The translations under genes and the position numbers were made by a program. From the NCBI GenBank assembly GCA_934394615.1, contig CAKRRJ010000025.1, positions 1 to 29,770 of the forward strand: a stretch of DNA of 29,770 nt, in the 5' to 3' direction. Numbering within the stretch: position 1 is the stretch's first letter; every line of letters starts with the position of its first letter. This document shows positions 7,535-14,588 of this stretch, piece by piece. A model generated the notes under the pieces. That model was not told the origin of the DNA. It made no database searches and was given only the letters and a program-made list of their open reading frames with translations. The DNA is from an uncultured Lachnospiraceae bacterium. Lineage in GTDB: Bacteria > Bacillota > Clostridia > Lachnospirales > Lachnospiraceae.

Positions 7535-8452
7535 CTATCTCACACAGATGTAAACCAGATACACCGCGTACATTGCCAGCATCGCAAAACCTTCCACCCG
7601 GCTGATGCGAAGTTTGCTGCGGCATAAAAACCAGGTAACTACGCTCGCCGCGATCAGGCAGGCAGTATCGATCACCGCATACGGCGTCACCGCAATCGGA
7701 TGAACAGCCGCCGAAGCCGCAAGCACCATCAGTATGTTAAAGATGTTGGATCCGATGACATTGCCGAGCGCCAGGCCATTCTCCCCTTTCCGGGAAGCTA
7801 CCACCGATGTAACCAGCTCCGGCAGCGAGGTTCCGAGCGCCACCACCGTCAGGCCAACCAGTGTCTGGGAAAGACCGAATGAGAGGGCAATCTCTTTTGC
7901 GCTCTCCACAACCAGGTTTCCGCCGCACACAATAGCCGCAATTCCACCAAAAATATAAATAATACTTCTGACCGGGGAAAGTATCTGAATCTCGTCATCT
8001 TCTTCGGTACGGTTTGCCAGCGCGTCGCGGATCGTGAGGCCGATGAACACCGCAAACAGGAGCAGCAAAAAAATGGCTTCCGGACGGCTCAAATAATGAT
8101 CCCGGAAGATCATGAAAAACAAAACGACCGCCACACCCACCGATGCCGCATAGTCCCAGCGCAGCTGTACCGCGAACGGGCGGATAGCGCCGCAGGTTCC
8201 GAGAACCACCAGAAGGTTAAACAGGTTCGATCCAATCACATTTCCCACCGCGATCTCATTGCTCCCGGCCAGCGATGCCGTGGTACTCACTGCCAGTTCC
8301 GGCGCGCTCGTTCCGAACGCTACGATCGTAAGGCCGATGATGATACTCGGCACGCGCAGCGCCCGCGCTACCGAAGAACTCGCCTCCACAAAATAGTCTG
8401 CCCCTTTGATCAGAAGCACAAAACCGGCAAACAGCCAAATGTACATCAACAT
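7535..8452 (-). CDS. yrbG: CaCA-family sodium/calcium exchanger, YrbG type
   Basis: A 305-residue membrane antiporter with two homologous halves of five membrane segments each. The paired alpha-repeats are plain: AFGTSAPELAVS with GNVIGSNLFN (about 46-79) and ALGTSLPELVTS with GNVIGSNIFN (about 206-239). Their Glu and Asn residues form the ion sites in this family. The halves are joined by an acidic cytosolic linker (ANRTEEDDEIQ). It exchanges Ca2+ or a related cation against Na+ or K+ across the cytoplasmic membrane. AGGAGAG lies six bases before the ATG. It has a near-consensus promoter at 8501-8529 and a strong terminator at 7446-7479, so it is a monocistronic unit. Confidence 0.92.
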   Translation of the reverse strand: MLMYIWLFAGFVLLIKGADYFVEASSSVARALRVPSIIIGLTIVAFGTSAPELAVSTTASLAGSNEIAVGNVIGSNLFNLLVVLGTCGAIRPFAVQLRWDYAASVGVAVVLFFMIFRDHYLSRPEAIFLLLLFAVFIGLTIRDALANRTEEDDEIQILSPVRSIIYIFGGIAAIVCGGNLVVESAKEIALSFGLSQTLVGLTVVALGTSLPELVTSVVASRKGENGLALGNVIGSNIFNILMVLAASAAVHPIAVTPYAVIDTACLIAASVVTWFLCRSKLRISRVEGFAMLAMYAVYLVYICVR

Positions 8453-8500
8453 CTTTTTCTCTCCTGTCTGTATTCATGATCTCAATGTAAAGTGAAATAC

Positions 8501-8529
8501 AGTATAGGTGGTTTTGATGTACTTGTCAA
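8501..8529 (-). promoter_or_regulatory. Near-consensus promoter of the cation exchanger gene
   Basis: Minus-strand TTGACA (8524-8529), 17-base spacer, TATACT (8501-8506), about 50 bases before the ATG at 8452. One of the strongest promoter matches in the window. Confidence 0.75.
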
Positions 8530-8556
8530 GGCTGTCTGCCGGTTCTGAAAAATCTT

Positions 8557-9876
8557 TTACTCCTCTTCTTCGCTCTCTTTCGGAAGAATGGTATTTAAGA
8601 AGATGGACAGGATCGTAGTTACCACAACGGAAGATCCGCCGAAGATGGTAATGAACCACTGTGGGAATAACTGTAAGCATCCCTCTGCCTGGGTAATACC
8701 AGAACCAAGCGCTACGGAAACGCCAACGATCATCATGGTACGGCTGGTAAAGCCTGCCTTCTGGATCAGCTTAATACCAGTCATAGCGATCATGGAGAAT
8801 ACGGAAATCGTTGCTCCGCCCAGTACACAAGACGGAATGGTGGTCAGCACAGATGCTGCTTTCGGAATAAAGCCCGCAATTAAAATGAACACAGCTGCTG
8901 CGCCAAGAACGTAACGGTTAATGACTCTGGTGAGAATAACGATTCCGACGTTCTGGCTGAAGGTTGCGGTCGGAAGTCCGCCAAAGAATGCACCAAGCAC
9001 GCTGCACAGGCCATTTCCGACAATACCGCCGCTGATCTCCTGCTCGGACGGATCACGGTCCAGACCGCCGCATGCGGTGGAAGTCAGGTCGCCGATTGCC
9101 TCCACTGCCTCAATAATGCACATGATTGTCATTGCGGCAATCGCACTCGGCACAAATTTCAGGCCGAACTGTCCGACCGGCGGAAGCTGGAACCAGCTTG
9201 CACTTGCCACGTTGTCAAAGGAAACCATACCAAGAACCAGTGCAAGAATATAGCCTGCAATCATACCAATGAGGATTGCTGCCTGGCTTAAAATTCCTTT
9301 TGTAAAATAGCTGAAGAAAATAACAACAGCCAGAGTGAAGACTGCGACCGCCCAGTTCTTCGGGCTGCCGAAATCTGCCGCGCCAACACCGCCTGCCATG
9401 TAATTGACCGCGGTTGGGTACAGGGAAAGTCCGATACTGAACACAACGGTTCCGGTAACGATGGTCGGGAAGAAATGCATCACTTTCTTATAAAAGACAC
9501 CGACCAGCACAACCACAAGACCGCCCACAAGCTGCGCTCCCAGAATCGTTGCCAGATCATACTGCAGCCCCAGCGTTGTCAGAATTGGAATATACGCAAA
9601 GCTGACACCCATAATAATAGGTAGTTTCGATCCCATTGCCCGTACTGGCGGGAACAACTGGATCAGCGTTGTGATTCCGGAAATCAGAAGTGATGCCTGA
9701 ATCAGCATGATCTGTGTGTGGGTGTCCGCGTTGAGGACGCCGCATAAGATGATTGCCGGAGTAACGCAGCCGACGATCATGGCTACGACATGCTGAAATG
9801 CCAGTGGAAGCAGTTCTCCGATTTTTGGCACTCCGTCAAATTCTGTTACTTTCGCATAGTGTTTGTTTGACTCCAT
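8557..9876 (-). CDS. NCS2-family nucleobase (xanthine/urate/uracil type) permease
   Basis: A 439-residue permease with 12-14 membrane segments. Diagnostic features are the QH pair in LAFQHVVAM (28-29), the acidic helix motif IIEAVEAIGDLTS and the NCS2 signature QNVGIVILTR. The overall pattern is closest to xanthine/urate permeases of the PbuX/UacT group, importing oxidised purines by cation symport. ATG 9876 is preferred: a GGAAAGGG-like site lies upstream and homology begins soon after. The open frame to 9915 would read through a 27-bp palindromic repeat, so that extension is probably not translated. It follows the 8-oxoguanine-deaminase-like gene by 119 bases, in line with purine uptake and salvage. 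Confidence 0.88.
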   Translation of the reverse strand: MESNKHYAKVTEFDGVPKIGELLPLAFQHVVAMIVGCVTPAIILCGVLNADTHTQIMLIQASLLISGITTLIQLFPPVRAMGSKLPIIMGVSFAYIPILTTLGLQYDLATILGAQLVGGLVVVLVGVFYKKVMHFFPTIVTGTVVFSIGLSLYPTAVNYMAGGVGAADFGSPKNWAVAVFTLAVVIFFSYFTKGILSQAAILIGMIAGYILALVLGMVSFDNVASASWFQLPPVGQFGLKFVPSAIAAMTIMCIIEAVEAIGDLTSTACGGLDRDPSEQEISGGIVGNGLCSVLGAFFGGLPTATFSQNVGIVILTRVINRYVLGAAAVFILIAGFIPKAASVLTTIPSCVLGGATISVFSMIAMTGIKLIQKAGFTSRTMMIVGVSVALGSGITQAEGCLQLFPQWFITIFGGSSVVVTTILSIFLNTILPKESEEEE

Positions 9877-9894
9877 AGTTTTTGTCCCTTTCCT

Positions 9895-9921
9895 GTAACT
9901 GCTTTGCCTCCTCACAGTTAC
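9895..9921. repeat. 27-bp palindromic repeat, copy A
   Basis: GTAACTG, nine variable bases, then CTCACAGTTAC; the outer 7 bp are perfect inverted repeats. The copy at 24614-24640 has the same layout and length, with only the first base and the nine-base centre differing. It lies just before the permease start. No flanking duplication is visible here. Confidence 0.65.
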
Positions 9922-9977
9922 GCCGTATTCCTCCGGTTTTCACCTTTGGTATATCCCCCGTCTGATTTTATTTCCAT

Positions 9978-10008
9978 AAACCGGAACTGCCATCCTCAAT
10001 TCCGGTTT
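9978..10008 (-). terminator. Hairpin across the stop codon of the deaminase gene, weak terminator
   Basis: Perfect 9-bp arms AAACCGGAA (9978-9986) and TTCCGGTTT (10000-10008) with a 13-base loop that includes the stop codon at 9996-9998. The T-run on the minus strand is short (TTTATGG), so it may only partly separate the deaminase from the downstream permease. Confidence 0.45.
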
Positions 10009-11351
10009 AAGTATCTTTCAACGCACTGCGTTGCTTTCCAGGTCAGATCTGCCTCGTCCACATTGGTAAGCTGGCCGTCGCGGACAACGACTTTGCCATT
10101 TACCACTGTGTAATCCACATTTTCCTTGAAACCTACCGTTCCCAGCATGGAAGCCACATCAAACTGTGCTCCGGTCAGGGCAATCCGGTCCATATCGATC
10201 ATGAAGAAATCTGCTGCCTTGCCAACCGCGATCTGGCCAATGTCATCTCGTCCCAAAATAGATGCACTGCCCTTTGTGGCAATCTTTAACATGTCATAGC
10301 CGCTCGGTGCTGCGCTGCTGGAATTTAAGCGGTGCAGCAAAAATCCGGTACGCAGCTCTTCTAACAGATTGGAACCATCATTGCTGGCAGAACCATCCAC
10401 CGCCAGTCCGACCGGAACGCCAAGTTTTAACATTTCCGGGATCCGGGCAATGCCGGAAGACAGTTTCATGTTGGAGATCGGGCAGTGTGCCACACCAGTC
10501 TTCGTCTCTGCCAGATGCTTTAATTCCGCATCGTTAAAGTGAATGCCATGCGCATACCAGACATCCGGTCCCATCCAGCCAAGGCTTTCCATGTACTCCA
10601 GAGGACGCATGCCAAAGCGCTCCAGGGTGTAATTCTCCTCATCTTTCGTTTCCGCAAGATGCGTATGCAGGCGCACATGCAATTTTCTCGCCAGCTTTGC
10701 AGACTCCCTCAACAAATCTGCAGATACACTGAACGGAGAGCACGGTGCCAGAGCAACCTGATGCATGCTGTAGCGGGACGGATCATGGAATTTTTTCACC
10801 GTATCCTCAGAATCCTTCATGATCTCATCGACAGTCTGGACTACAGAATCAGGCGGAAGCCCTCCATCCTTCACACTTAAATCCATGCTGCCGCGAGTCG
10901 CGTGGAAACGCATGCCGAGCGCATCTGCCGCACCAAACTGCGCATCCATCAGATCCATTCCGGTTCCTGCCGGGAACACATAGTGATGATCCAGACAGCA
11001 GGTGCAGCCAGTCTTTAACAGCTCTCCCATCCCTGTCAGGGAACTGTAATAAACCACATCCGGATTTAAATTCTTCCAGATCTCATATAACGTTTTAAGC
11101 CATGGGAATAACTCCATATTCTGAACTTCGGGTAAGTTTCGACTGAACGTCTGATACAGGTGGTGATGGGTATTGATAAGACCCGGATACATCACCATAT
11201 GAGACCCGTCAATCACCTCGTCCGCTGTCTGCACCTCTGTGCCGATGGATTCGATCACACCATCCCGCACATACACATTGACACCCTTCAGTACCCGGTC
11301 CTCATCGTCGCATGTCACCAGATACTTCACATTTTTCATCAGCATTGTCAT
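9996..11351 (-). CDS. Amidohydrolase, 8-oxoguanine deaminase-like (COG0402, AtzB-related)
   Basis: A 451-residue zinc-type amidohydrolase. Metal ligands are visible in order: H62/H64 in INTHHHLYQ, His in LHTHLAE, His in WYAHGIHF and Asp in AVDGSASNDG. The NTHHHLYQT start and the HLAET segment resemble the 8-oxoguanine deaminase/hydroxydechloroatrazine hydrolase branch rather than guanine or cytosine deaminase. Such enzymes deaminate an oxidised purine (8-oxoguanine to urate) in the cytoplasm. AAGGAGG lies eight bases before ATG 11351. The NCS2 permease gene directly downstream supports a purine substrate; the exact base is inferred. Confidence 0.85.
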   Translation of the reverse strand: MTMLMKNVKYLVTCDDEDRVLKGVNVYVRDGVIESIGTEVQTADEVIDGSHMVMYPGLINTHHHLYQTFSRNLPEVQNMELFPWLKTLYEIWKNLNPDVVYYSSLTGMGELLKTGCTCCLDHHYVFPAGTGMDLMDAQFGAADALGMRFHATRGSMDLSVKDGGLPPDSVVQTVDEIMKDSEDTVKKFHDPSRYSMHQVALAPCSPFSVSADLLRESAKLARKLHVRLHTHLAETKDEENYTLERFGMRPLEYMESLGWMGPDVWYAHGIHFNDAELKHLAETKTGVAHCPISNMKLSSGIARIPEMLKLGVPVGLAVDGSASNDGSNLLEELRTGFLLHRLNSSSAAPSGYDMLKIATKGSASILGRDDIGQIAVGKAADFFMIDMDRIALTGAQFDVASMLGTVGFKENVDYTVVNGKVVVRDGQLTNVDEADLTWKATQCVERYLNRN

Positions 11352-11453
11352 TCATATACCTCCTTATATGTCTTCCCCGCGCCTTTTTGTGCTCTCGGAA
11401 AAACTCCGCAGTACACCGTTATGCCGGGGTGAATTTACCCTGCATATGATACA

Positions 11454-11487
11454 TGTTACGGTTCGCAGACTTGCGCAAACAGTAACA
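11454..11487. repeat. Solo palindrome related to the 133-bp element termini
   Basis: TGTTAC at 11454 and GTAACA at 11482 bound an imperfect 34-base hairpin with an inner CGCA/TGCG stem. Its right arm TTGCGCAAACAGTAACA matches the terminal arm of the element at 13272-13404 at 15 of 17 bases. It sits about 100 bases upstream of the deaminase start. No flanking duplication is visible. Confidence 0.55.
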
Positions 11488-11521
11488 TTAAGGCTGGTAT
11501 ACTGCCAGATCAGAGGCTATG

Positions 11522-11550
11522 TTTTAAACAGCTTATCGATATGATTTCAA
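11522..11550 (-). promoter_or_regulatory. Possible promoter of the deaminase gene
   Basis: Minus-strand TTGAAA (11545-11550) and TTAAAA (11522-11527), 17-base spacer, in an AT-rich stretch about 170 bases before the ATG. The -10 is poor. The gene-free stretch 11352-11708 also holds a solo palindrome, a dyad at 11559-11585 and a direct repeat at 11657-11692. No purine-riboswitch fold was recognised. Confidence 0.3.
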
Positions 11551-11558
11551 GGTTCGTG

Positions 11559-11585
11559 AAATGCTATGAAACAAGTTTAGCACTT
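11559..11585. promoter_or_regulatory. Imperfect dyad upstream of the possible deaminase promoter
   Basis: AAATGCTA (11559-11566), 11 bases, TAGCACTT (11578-11585); 7 of 8 positions pair. A third half-site, AATGCTAA, is at 11611-11618. The position just upstream of the proposed -35 would fit a regulator site. Function is not shown. Confidence 0.3.
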
Positions 11586-11656
11586 TACCGTTATGAAAAC
11601 TATGGAAAAGAATGCTAAATAAATGATACTTTTTTGTTAAAAACAGATATTTTTTC

Positions 11657-11692
11657 AGGTCGCATGACTTTTTTAAATTTAGGTCGTATAAC
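11657..11692. repeat. 12-base direct repeat, 24-base period, after the AGCS gene
   Basis: AGGTCGCATGAC (11657-11668) and AGGTCGTATAAC (11681-11692) match at 10 of 12 positions and are separated by an A/T-only 12-base spacer. A 24-base period puts both on roughly the same face of the helix, which would suit a regulator. It lies 17 bases beyond the AGCS stop codon. Confidence 0.35.
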
Positions 11693-11708
11693 TCATTGTC
11701 CGGTTTGT

Positions 11709-13202
11709 TTATCTGTTCCCCTCCGCTGCGTTTCCGGCATCCGGGAAGCGCACACTCCGCGCCAGAATCCACAAGGTCAGAAGGTTTGGATACGCCATCA
11801 GGCCGTTTACCACATCCGACAGCATCCAGACCAGATCCAGGCGGCAGACACATCCCAGATATACAGACAAAAGATAAACGATCGTATATAAATATTCCAC
11901 ATGCTGTCCCAGACACAGGCGCTCCGCAAGGTAGGCAAACATCTGCCTGCCAATGTAATACCAGCCTATGATCGTGGCAAAGGCAAACGCCGCCATACTG
12001 GCAGAAACCAGAATACCACCGAATCTTCCAAGGACCTTTGTGAAACAGAAGGAAGTAAGGGCGGCGCCGTCCAGGGTTTGCAGCTGCAGCGACAGATCCG
12101 CGCCTGCTGCATTTCCAGATGCCAGCCTGCCCAACTGTCCCATGTCCGCGTACAGTCCGCACTCGCACCCCACACACAGAATCACAAGCGCAGTCAGCGT
12201 GCAGATTATGATCGTATCGAAAAACACCTCGAACATTGCCCACATGCCCTGTTCTTCCGGTGTGGTATCCTCTGCCGCGCCGTGAAGCACCGCCAGGGTT
12301 CCCAGCCCTGCCTCGTTGGAAAAGACACCGCGCGCCAGGCCAAAGCGGACACTTCTGGAAAAGAGAAATCCGGTGATTCCGCCTCCTGCTGCCCCGGGCG
12401 TGCAGGCTTCTTTTATAATCTGCAGCAGCATCGCCGGAATACTTCGGCGGCATACCACAAGTACCCACACGGAAAAGAAAAAATAAATTCCCGCAGACAG
12501 CGGAACAAACCACGAAGTCATGCGGGAAATGCGCCGGATCCCGCCCCACACCACGGCCGCCGTGAGCGCGGTTACCAGAACAGCCGCGATTCCCCGCTGC
12601 ATGCCCGCTTCATAACAAAGCGTCTCACTCACCGCATTCGACTGCACCATACTCCCCATGCCAAGCGAGGCCAGCACAGCAAACAGCGCATACAATACCC
12701 CCATACTTCGGCATCCAAGCCCCTGCTCCATCGAGACCATAGGGCCGCACTGCCACATCCCGCCCGGCGTCCGGTAACGATATTTCTGCCCCAGACTTGT
12801 TTCCGCGTAAGCCGTCGCCATGCCAATGAGCGCCGAGAGCCAGAGCCAGAACACCGCACCAGGACCGCCCGCCGTGAGCGCCGTTGCCACACCAACAATG
12901 TTTCCAGTGCCGATGGTCGCGGCAAGAGCCGTGCAGGAGGTCTGAAACGCAGAAACCGGCGCTCTGCCTGATGCATCCGTGCCGCTGTCATTCTGTCTGT
13001 CTCCTCCTGCGCGTCTCTGCCGCTTTTCGTCACGCCTGCGGGGAGCATACAGGCTCCCCGCTGTACGTTTCCACCAGTACGGCAGCCCGCGGACCTGAAA
13101 TCCACCGGACTTCACCGTAAAGAACAGCCCTGTCCCCAGAAACAGAAGCATTGTCCACGGTCCCCACACCATCTCGTGCAGTGTCTGCATTGTCTGCTCC
13201 AT
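11709..13202 (-). CDS. AGCS-family sodium:alanine/glycine symporter
   Basis: A 497-residue membrane protein with about eleven hydrophobic segments. The AGCS signature regions are clear: SAFQTSCTALAATIGTGNIV near residue 85-104, the GGPGAVFW motif, ARGVFSNEAGLGT and the late GWYYIGRQMFAY. It imports alanine, glycine or a related amino acid with Na+. It carries an unusually long, charged insert (about 47-82, Arg/Lys/Asp-rich) between the first helix and the conserved core. The start is ATG 13202 with only a weak GGGGAT site. No clear promoter or terminator was found; the upstream region carries the mobile element at 13272-13404. Confidence 0.88.
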   Translation of the reverse strand: MEQTMQTLHEMVWGPWTMLLFLGTGLFFTVKSGGFQVRGLPYWWKRTAGSLYAPRRRDEKRQRRAGGDRQNDSGTDASGRAPVSAFQTSCTALAATIGTGNIVGVATALTAGGPGAVFWLWLSALIGMATAYAETSLGQKYRYRTPGGMWQCGPMVSMEQGLGCRSMGVLYALFAVLASLGMGSMVQSNAVSETLCYEAGMQRGIAAVLVTALTAAVVWGGIRRISRMTSWFVPLSAGIYFFFSVWVLVVCRRSIPAMLLQIIKEACTPGAAGGGITGFLFSRSVRFGLARGVFSNEAGLGTLAVLHGAAEDTTPEEQGMWAMFEVFFDTIIICTLTALVILCVGCECGLYADMGQLGRLASGNAAGADLSLQLQTLDGAALTSFCFTKVLGRFGGILVSASMAAFAFATIIGWYYIGRQMFAYLAERLCLGQHVEYLYTIVYLLSVYLGCVCRLDLVWMLSDVVNGLMAYPNLLTLWILARSVRFPDAGNAAEGNR

Positions 13203-13263
13203 GCTTATCCCCAGATACTTGCGTTTCTATTCAGTTTATGCACAAAGCGCGCCTTGTTTGTCA

Positions 13264-13271
13264 CCAAAAAC
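13264..13271. repeat. Left 8-bp target-site duplication
   Basis: CCAAAAAC lies directly before the left terminal repeat of the 133-bp element and is repeated exactly at 13405-13412. Confidence 0.7.
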
Positions 13272-13404
13272 GTTACTGTTCACGCGTTGCGCAAACAGCA
13301 ACGGATTTTGCCGATGCTTCGCATTCCAAATCGGCAAAATCTGCTACCGTCACTGTATCATACGGCATTTTCAGTTCAGAAAATGCCTACCCATGTACAG
13401 TAAC
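13272..13404. mobile_element. Complete 133-bp MITE-like element with 8-bp terminal inverted repeats
   Basis: The ends are GTTACTGT (13272-13279) and ACAGTAAC (13397-13404), perfect inverted repeats, flanked on both sides by CCAAAAAC. Inside are three hairpins: GTTACTGTT/AACAGCAAC at 13272-13302 (one mismatch), a perfect 11-bp stem ATTTTGCCGAT/ATCGGCAAAAT at 13305-13340 and a perfect 9-bp stem GGCATTTTC/GAAAATGCC at 13364-13387. There is no coding capacity. It sits between the AGCS start and the phospholipase promoter. IS66-family elements have ends starting GTAA and give 8-bp duplications, so a related transposase is a guess. Confidence 0.8.
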
Positions 13405-13412
13405 CCAAAAAC
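13405..13412. repeat. Right 8-bp target-site duplication
   Basis: CCAAAAAC directly after the right terminal repeat, identical to 13264-13271. Confidence 0.7.
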
Positions 13413-13451
13413 CCCTGTTTTCCATATCCCCTCGTATTTCATAAACCAATG

Positions 13452-13460
13452 TGCTATAAT
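13452..13460 (+). promoter_or_regulatory. Extended -10 promoter of the phospholipase C-like gene
   Basis: TGCTATAAT is a perfect extended -10 (TGnTATAAT). No good -35 lies 17 bases upstream, as is common for this promoter class. Transcription would start near 13467, giving a leader of about 80 bases. Confidence 0.6.
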
Positions 13461-13548
13461 CCAGCTATGGAGCTGTCTGCCTTTGAGATTTCAATTGCTG
13501 TGCAGATATTCTCCCATCCAAAACTTTTGCAGAAAACGAGGTGTTTTT

Positions 13549-14529
13549 ATGCCCGGATTTACCACTCATTATATCTTAGGAATGAAGGCCTACAACGACC
13601 TTCCCAATAACCAGTTAAAATACATCATCGCCAAATACCGCTGGCTCTACCAGCTGGGTCTGCAGGGGCCGGATATGTTTTTCTACAATATCCCGATCCT
13701 GCGCCACCGCGACTACCGCAACGTCGGCTCCTACATGCACGAACATCACATTCAGGATTTCTTTGCCTGCTATCTGCGGCGCTTAAGCGAAGTCAAATCC
13801 CGCCAGCAGCGCGAGGAAGGGCTTTCCTACTTCTGCGGCTACTTAAACCACTACATCGGAGATTCCATCTGCCATCCGTATGTGTACGGACGCATCGGCT
13901 ACGACGCCAAAGCGCCGACCAGTCAGGCACACGGCCGCCACGCCTCCCTGGAAAACGACATCGACGCAATTCTGCTGTGGAAGTATAAGCACAAAAAACC
14001 GTCCCAGTTCAATCAGGCGGCGACCATCTGCCTAAACGGCATGGAGACCCAGTTCATTTCCCGGTTCCTGGCAGAATGCATCAATGAAGCCTATTACCCG
14101 ATTACCTACAGCAACAACTTCCAGGTAACTCCGGCCATGATCCACCGCTCCATTCTGGCACTGCGCTTCGGCTGCCGTACTCTGGCAGACCCGAAAGGAT
14201 CCAAGCGCAACAAAATCGCCTTCGTGGAAAAGCTGGTCCTGAAAAACCCGGTCGCTTCCCAGAAGCTGGTAACCGATGAGATCAGCAACCCTCGTGAAGT
14301 CTTAAACATCGACCACGACATCTGGTGCAACCCCTGGGACCGCAGACTTGCCTCCAGAGCTTCCTTCCCGGACCTGTTCCGCCAGTGCCTTCATAAGAGC
14401 AACGATGTGTACGCTATCATCAACTCCTACCTGACCGGAGAACTTCCCTCCACCCGAGAAGGCATGGACCGGCTGCTGGATGAGCTGGGGAGCTATTCGT
14501 ATCATAGCGGGCTGCATGTGGAGGATTAA
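13549..14529 (+). CDS. Zinc-dependent phospholipase C-family protein
   Basis: A 326-residue protein of the zinc-dependent phospholipase C/S1-P1-like fold (PF00882). It has H7 in the N-terminal MPGFTTHYILG, GLQGPDMFFY (39-46, with D42), and the helix motif H101-x3-D105-x3-H109 in NHYIGDSICHP, matching the family's metal ligands. A further GRHASLENDID segment follows. Clostridial proteins of this group are often cytosolic; no signal peptide was seen, so it is unlikely to be a secreted toxin. The open frame begins far upstream inside the mobile element, but ATG 13549 is right: GAGGTG lies about seven bases before it and the metal-binding N-terminus begins there. Substrate unknown. Confidence 0.85.
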   Translation: MPGFTTHYILGMKAYNDLPNNQLKYIIAKYRWLYQLGLQGPDMFFYNIPILRHRDYRNVGSYMHEHHIQDFFACYLRRLSEVKSRQQREEGLSYFCGYLNHYIGDSICHPYVYGRIGYDAKAPTSQAHGRHASLENDIDAILLWKYKHKKPSQFNQAATICLNGMETQFISRFLAECINEAYYPITYSNNFQVTPAMIHRSILALRFGCRTLADPKGSKRNKIAFVEKLVLKNPVASQKLVTDEISNPREVLNIDHDIWCNPWDRRLASRASFPDLFRQCLHKSNDVYAIINSYLTGELPSTREGMDRLLDELGSYSYHSGLHVED

Positions 14530-14548
14530 ATTTCATATGAAACACAAA

Positions 14549-14588
14549 ATGGAGACCGGCGATCCTTATCGGATCACCTGGTCTCCAT
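14549..14588. terminator. Hairpin terminator shared by two convergent genes
   Basis: ATGGAGACC (14549-14557) and GGTCTCCAT (14580-14588) form the outer stem; GATCC/GGATC around TTATC forms the inner stem. The minus strand continues TTTTGTGTTT, a good U-tract for the gene ending at 14566, whose stop codon lies in the loop. The plus-strand tail is weaker. Confidence 0.7.

Noticed and set aside
11352..11708. Purine riboswitch ahead of the deaminase/permease genes
   Set aside because: I could not find the conserved loop-loop kissing hairpins or core of the purine aptamer on the minus strand; the hairpin there belongs to the GTTAC palindrome group.
11533..12549. Minus-strand 338-codon frame overlapping the AGCS gene in another phase
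   Set aside because: Out of phase with the conserved AGCS reading, Gly/Arg/Cys-rich, no domain; its length comes from the base composition of the real gene.
11901..12971. Long plus-strand open frame (356 codons) opposite the AGCS gene
   Set aside because: It is antisense to a clear AGCS symporter, has no ribosome site or recognisable domain, and has a basic, Arg/His/Gln-rich composition typical of shadow frames in GC-rich genes.
13201..13548. N-terminal extension of the phospholipase C-like protein through the mobile element
   Set aside because: It reads through hairpins and an extended -10 promoter; ATG 13549 has a ribosome site and the family's N-terminus.
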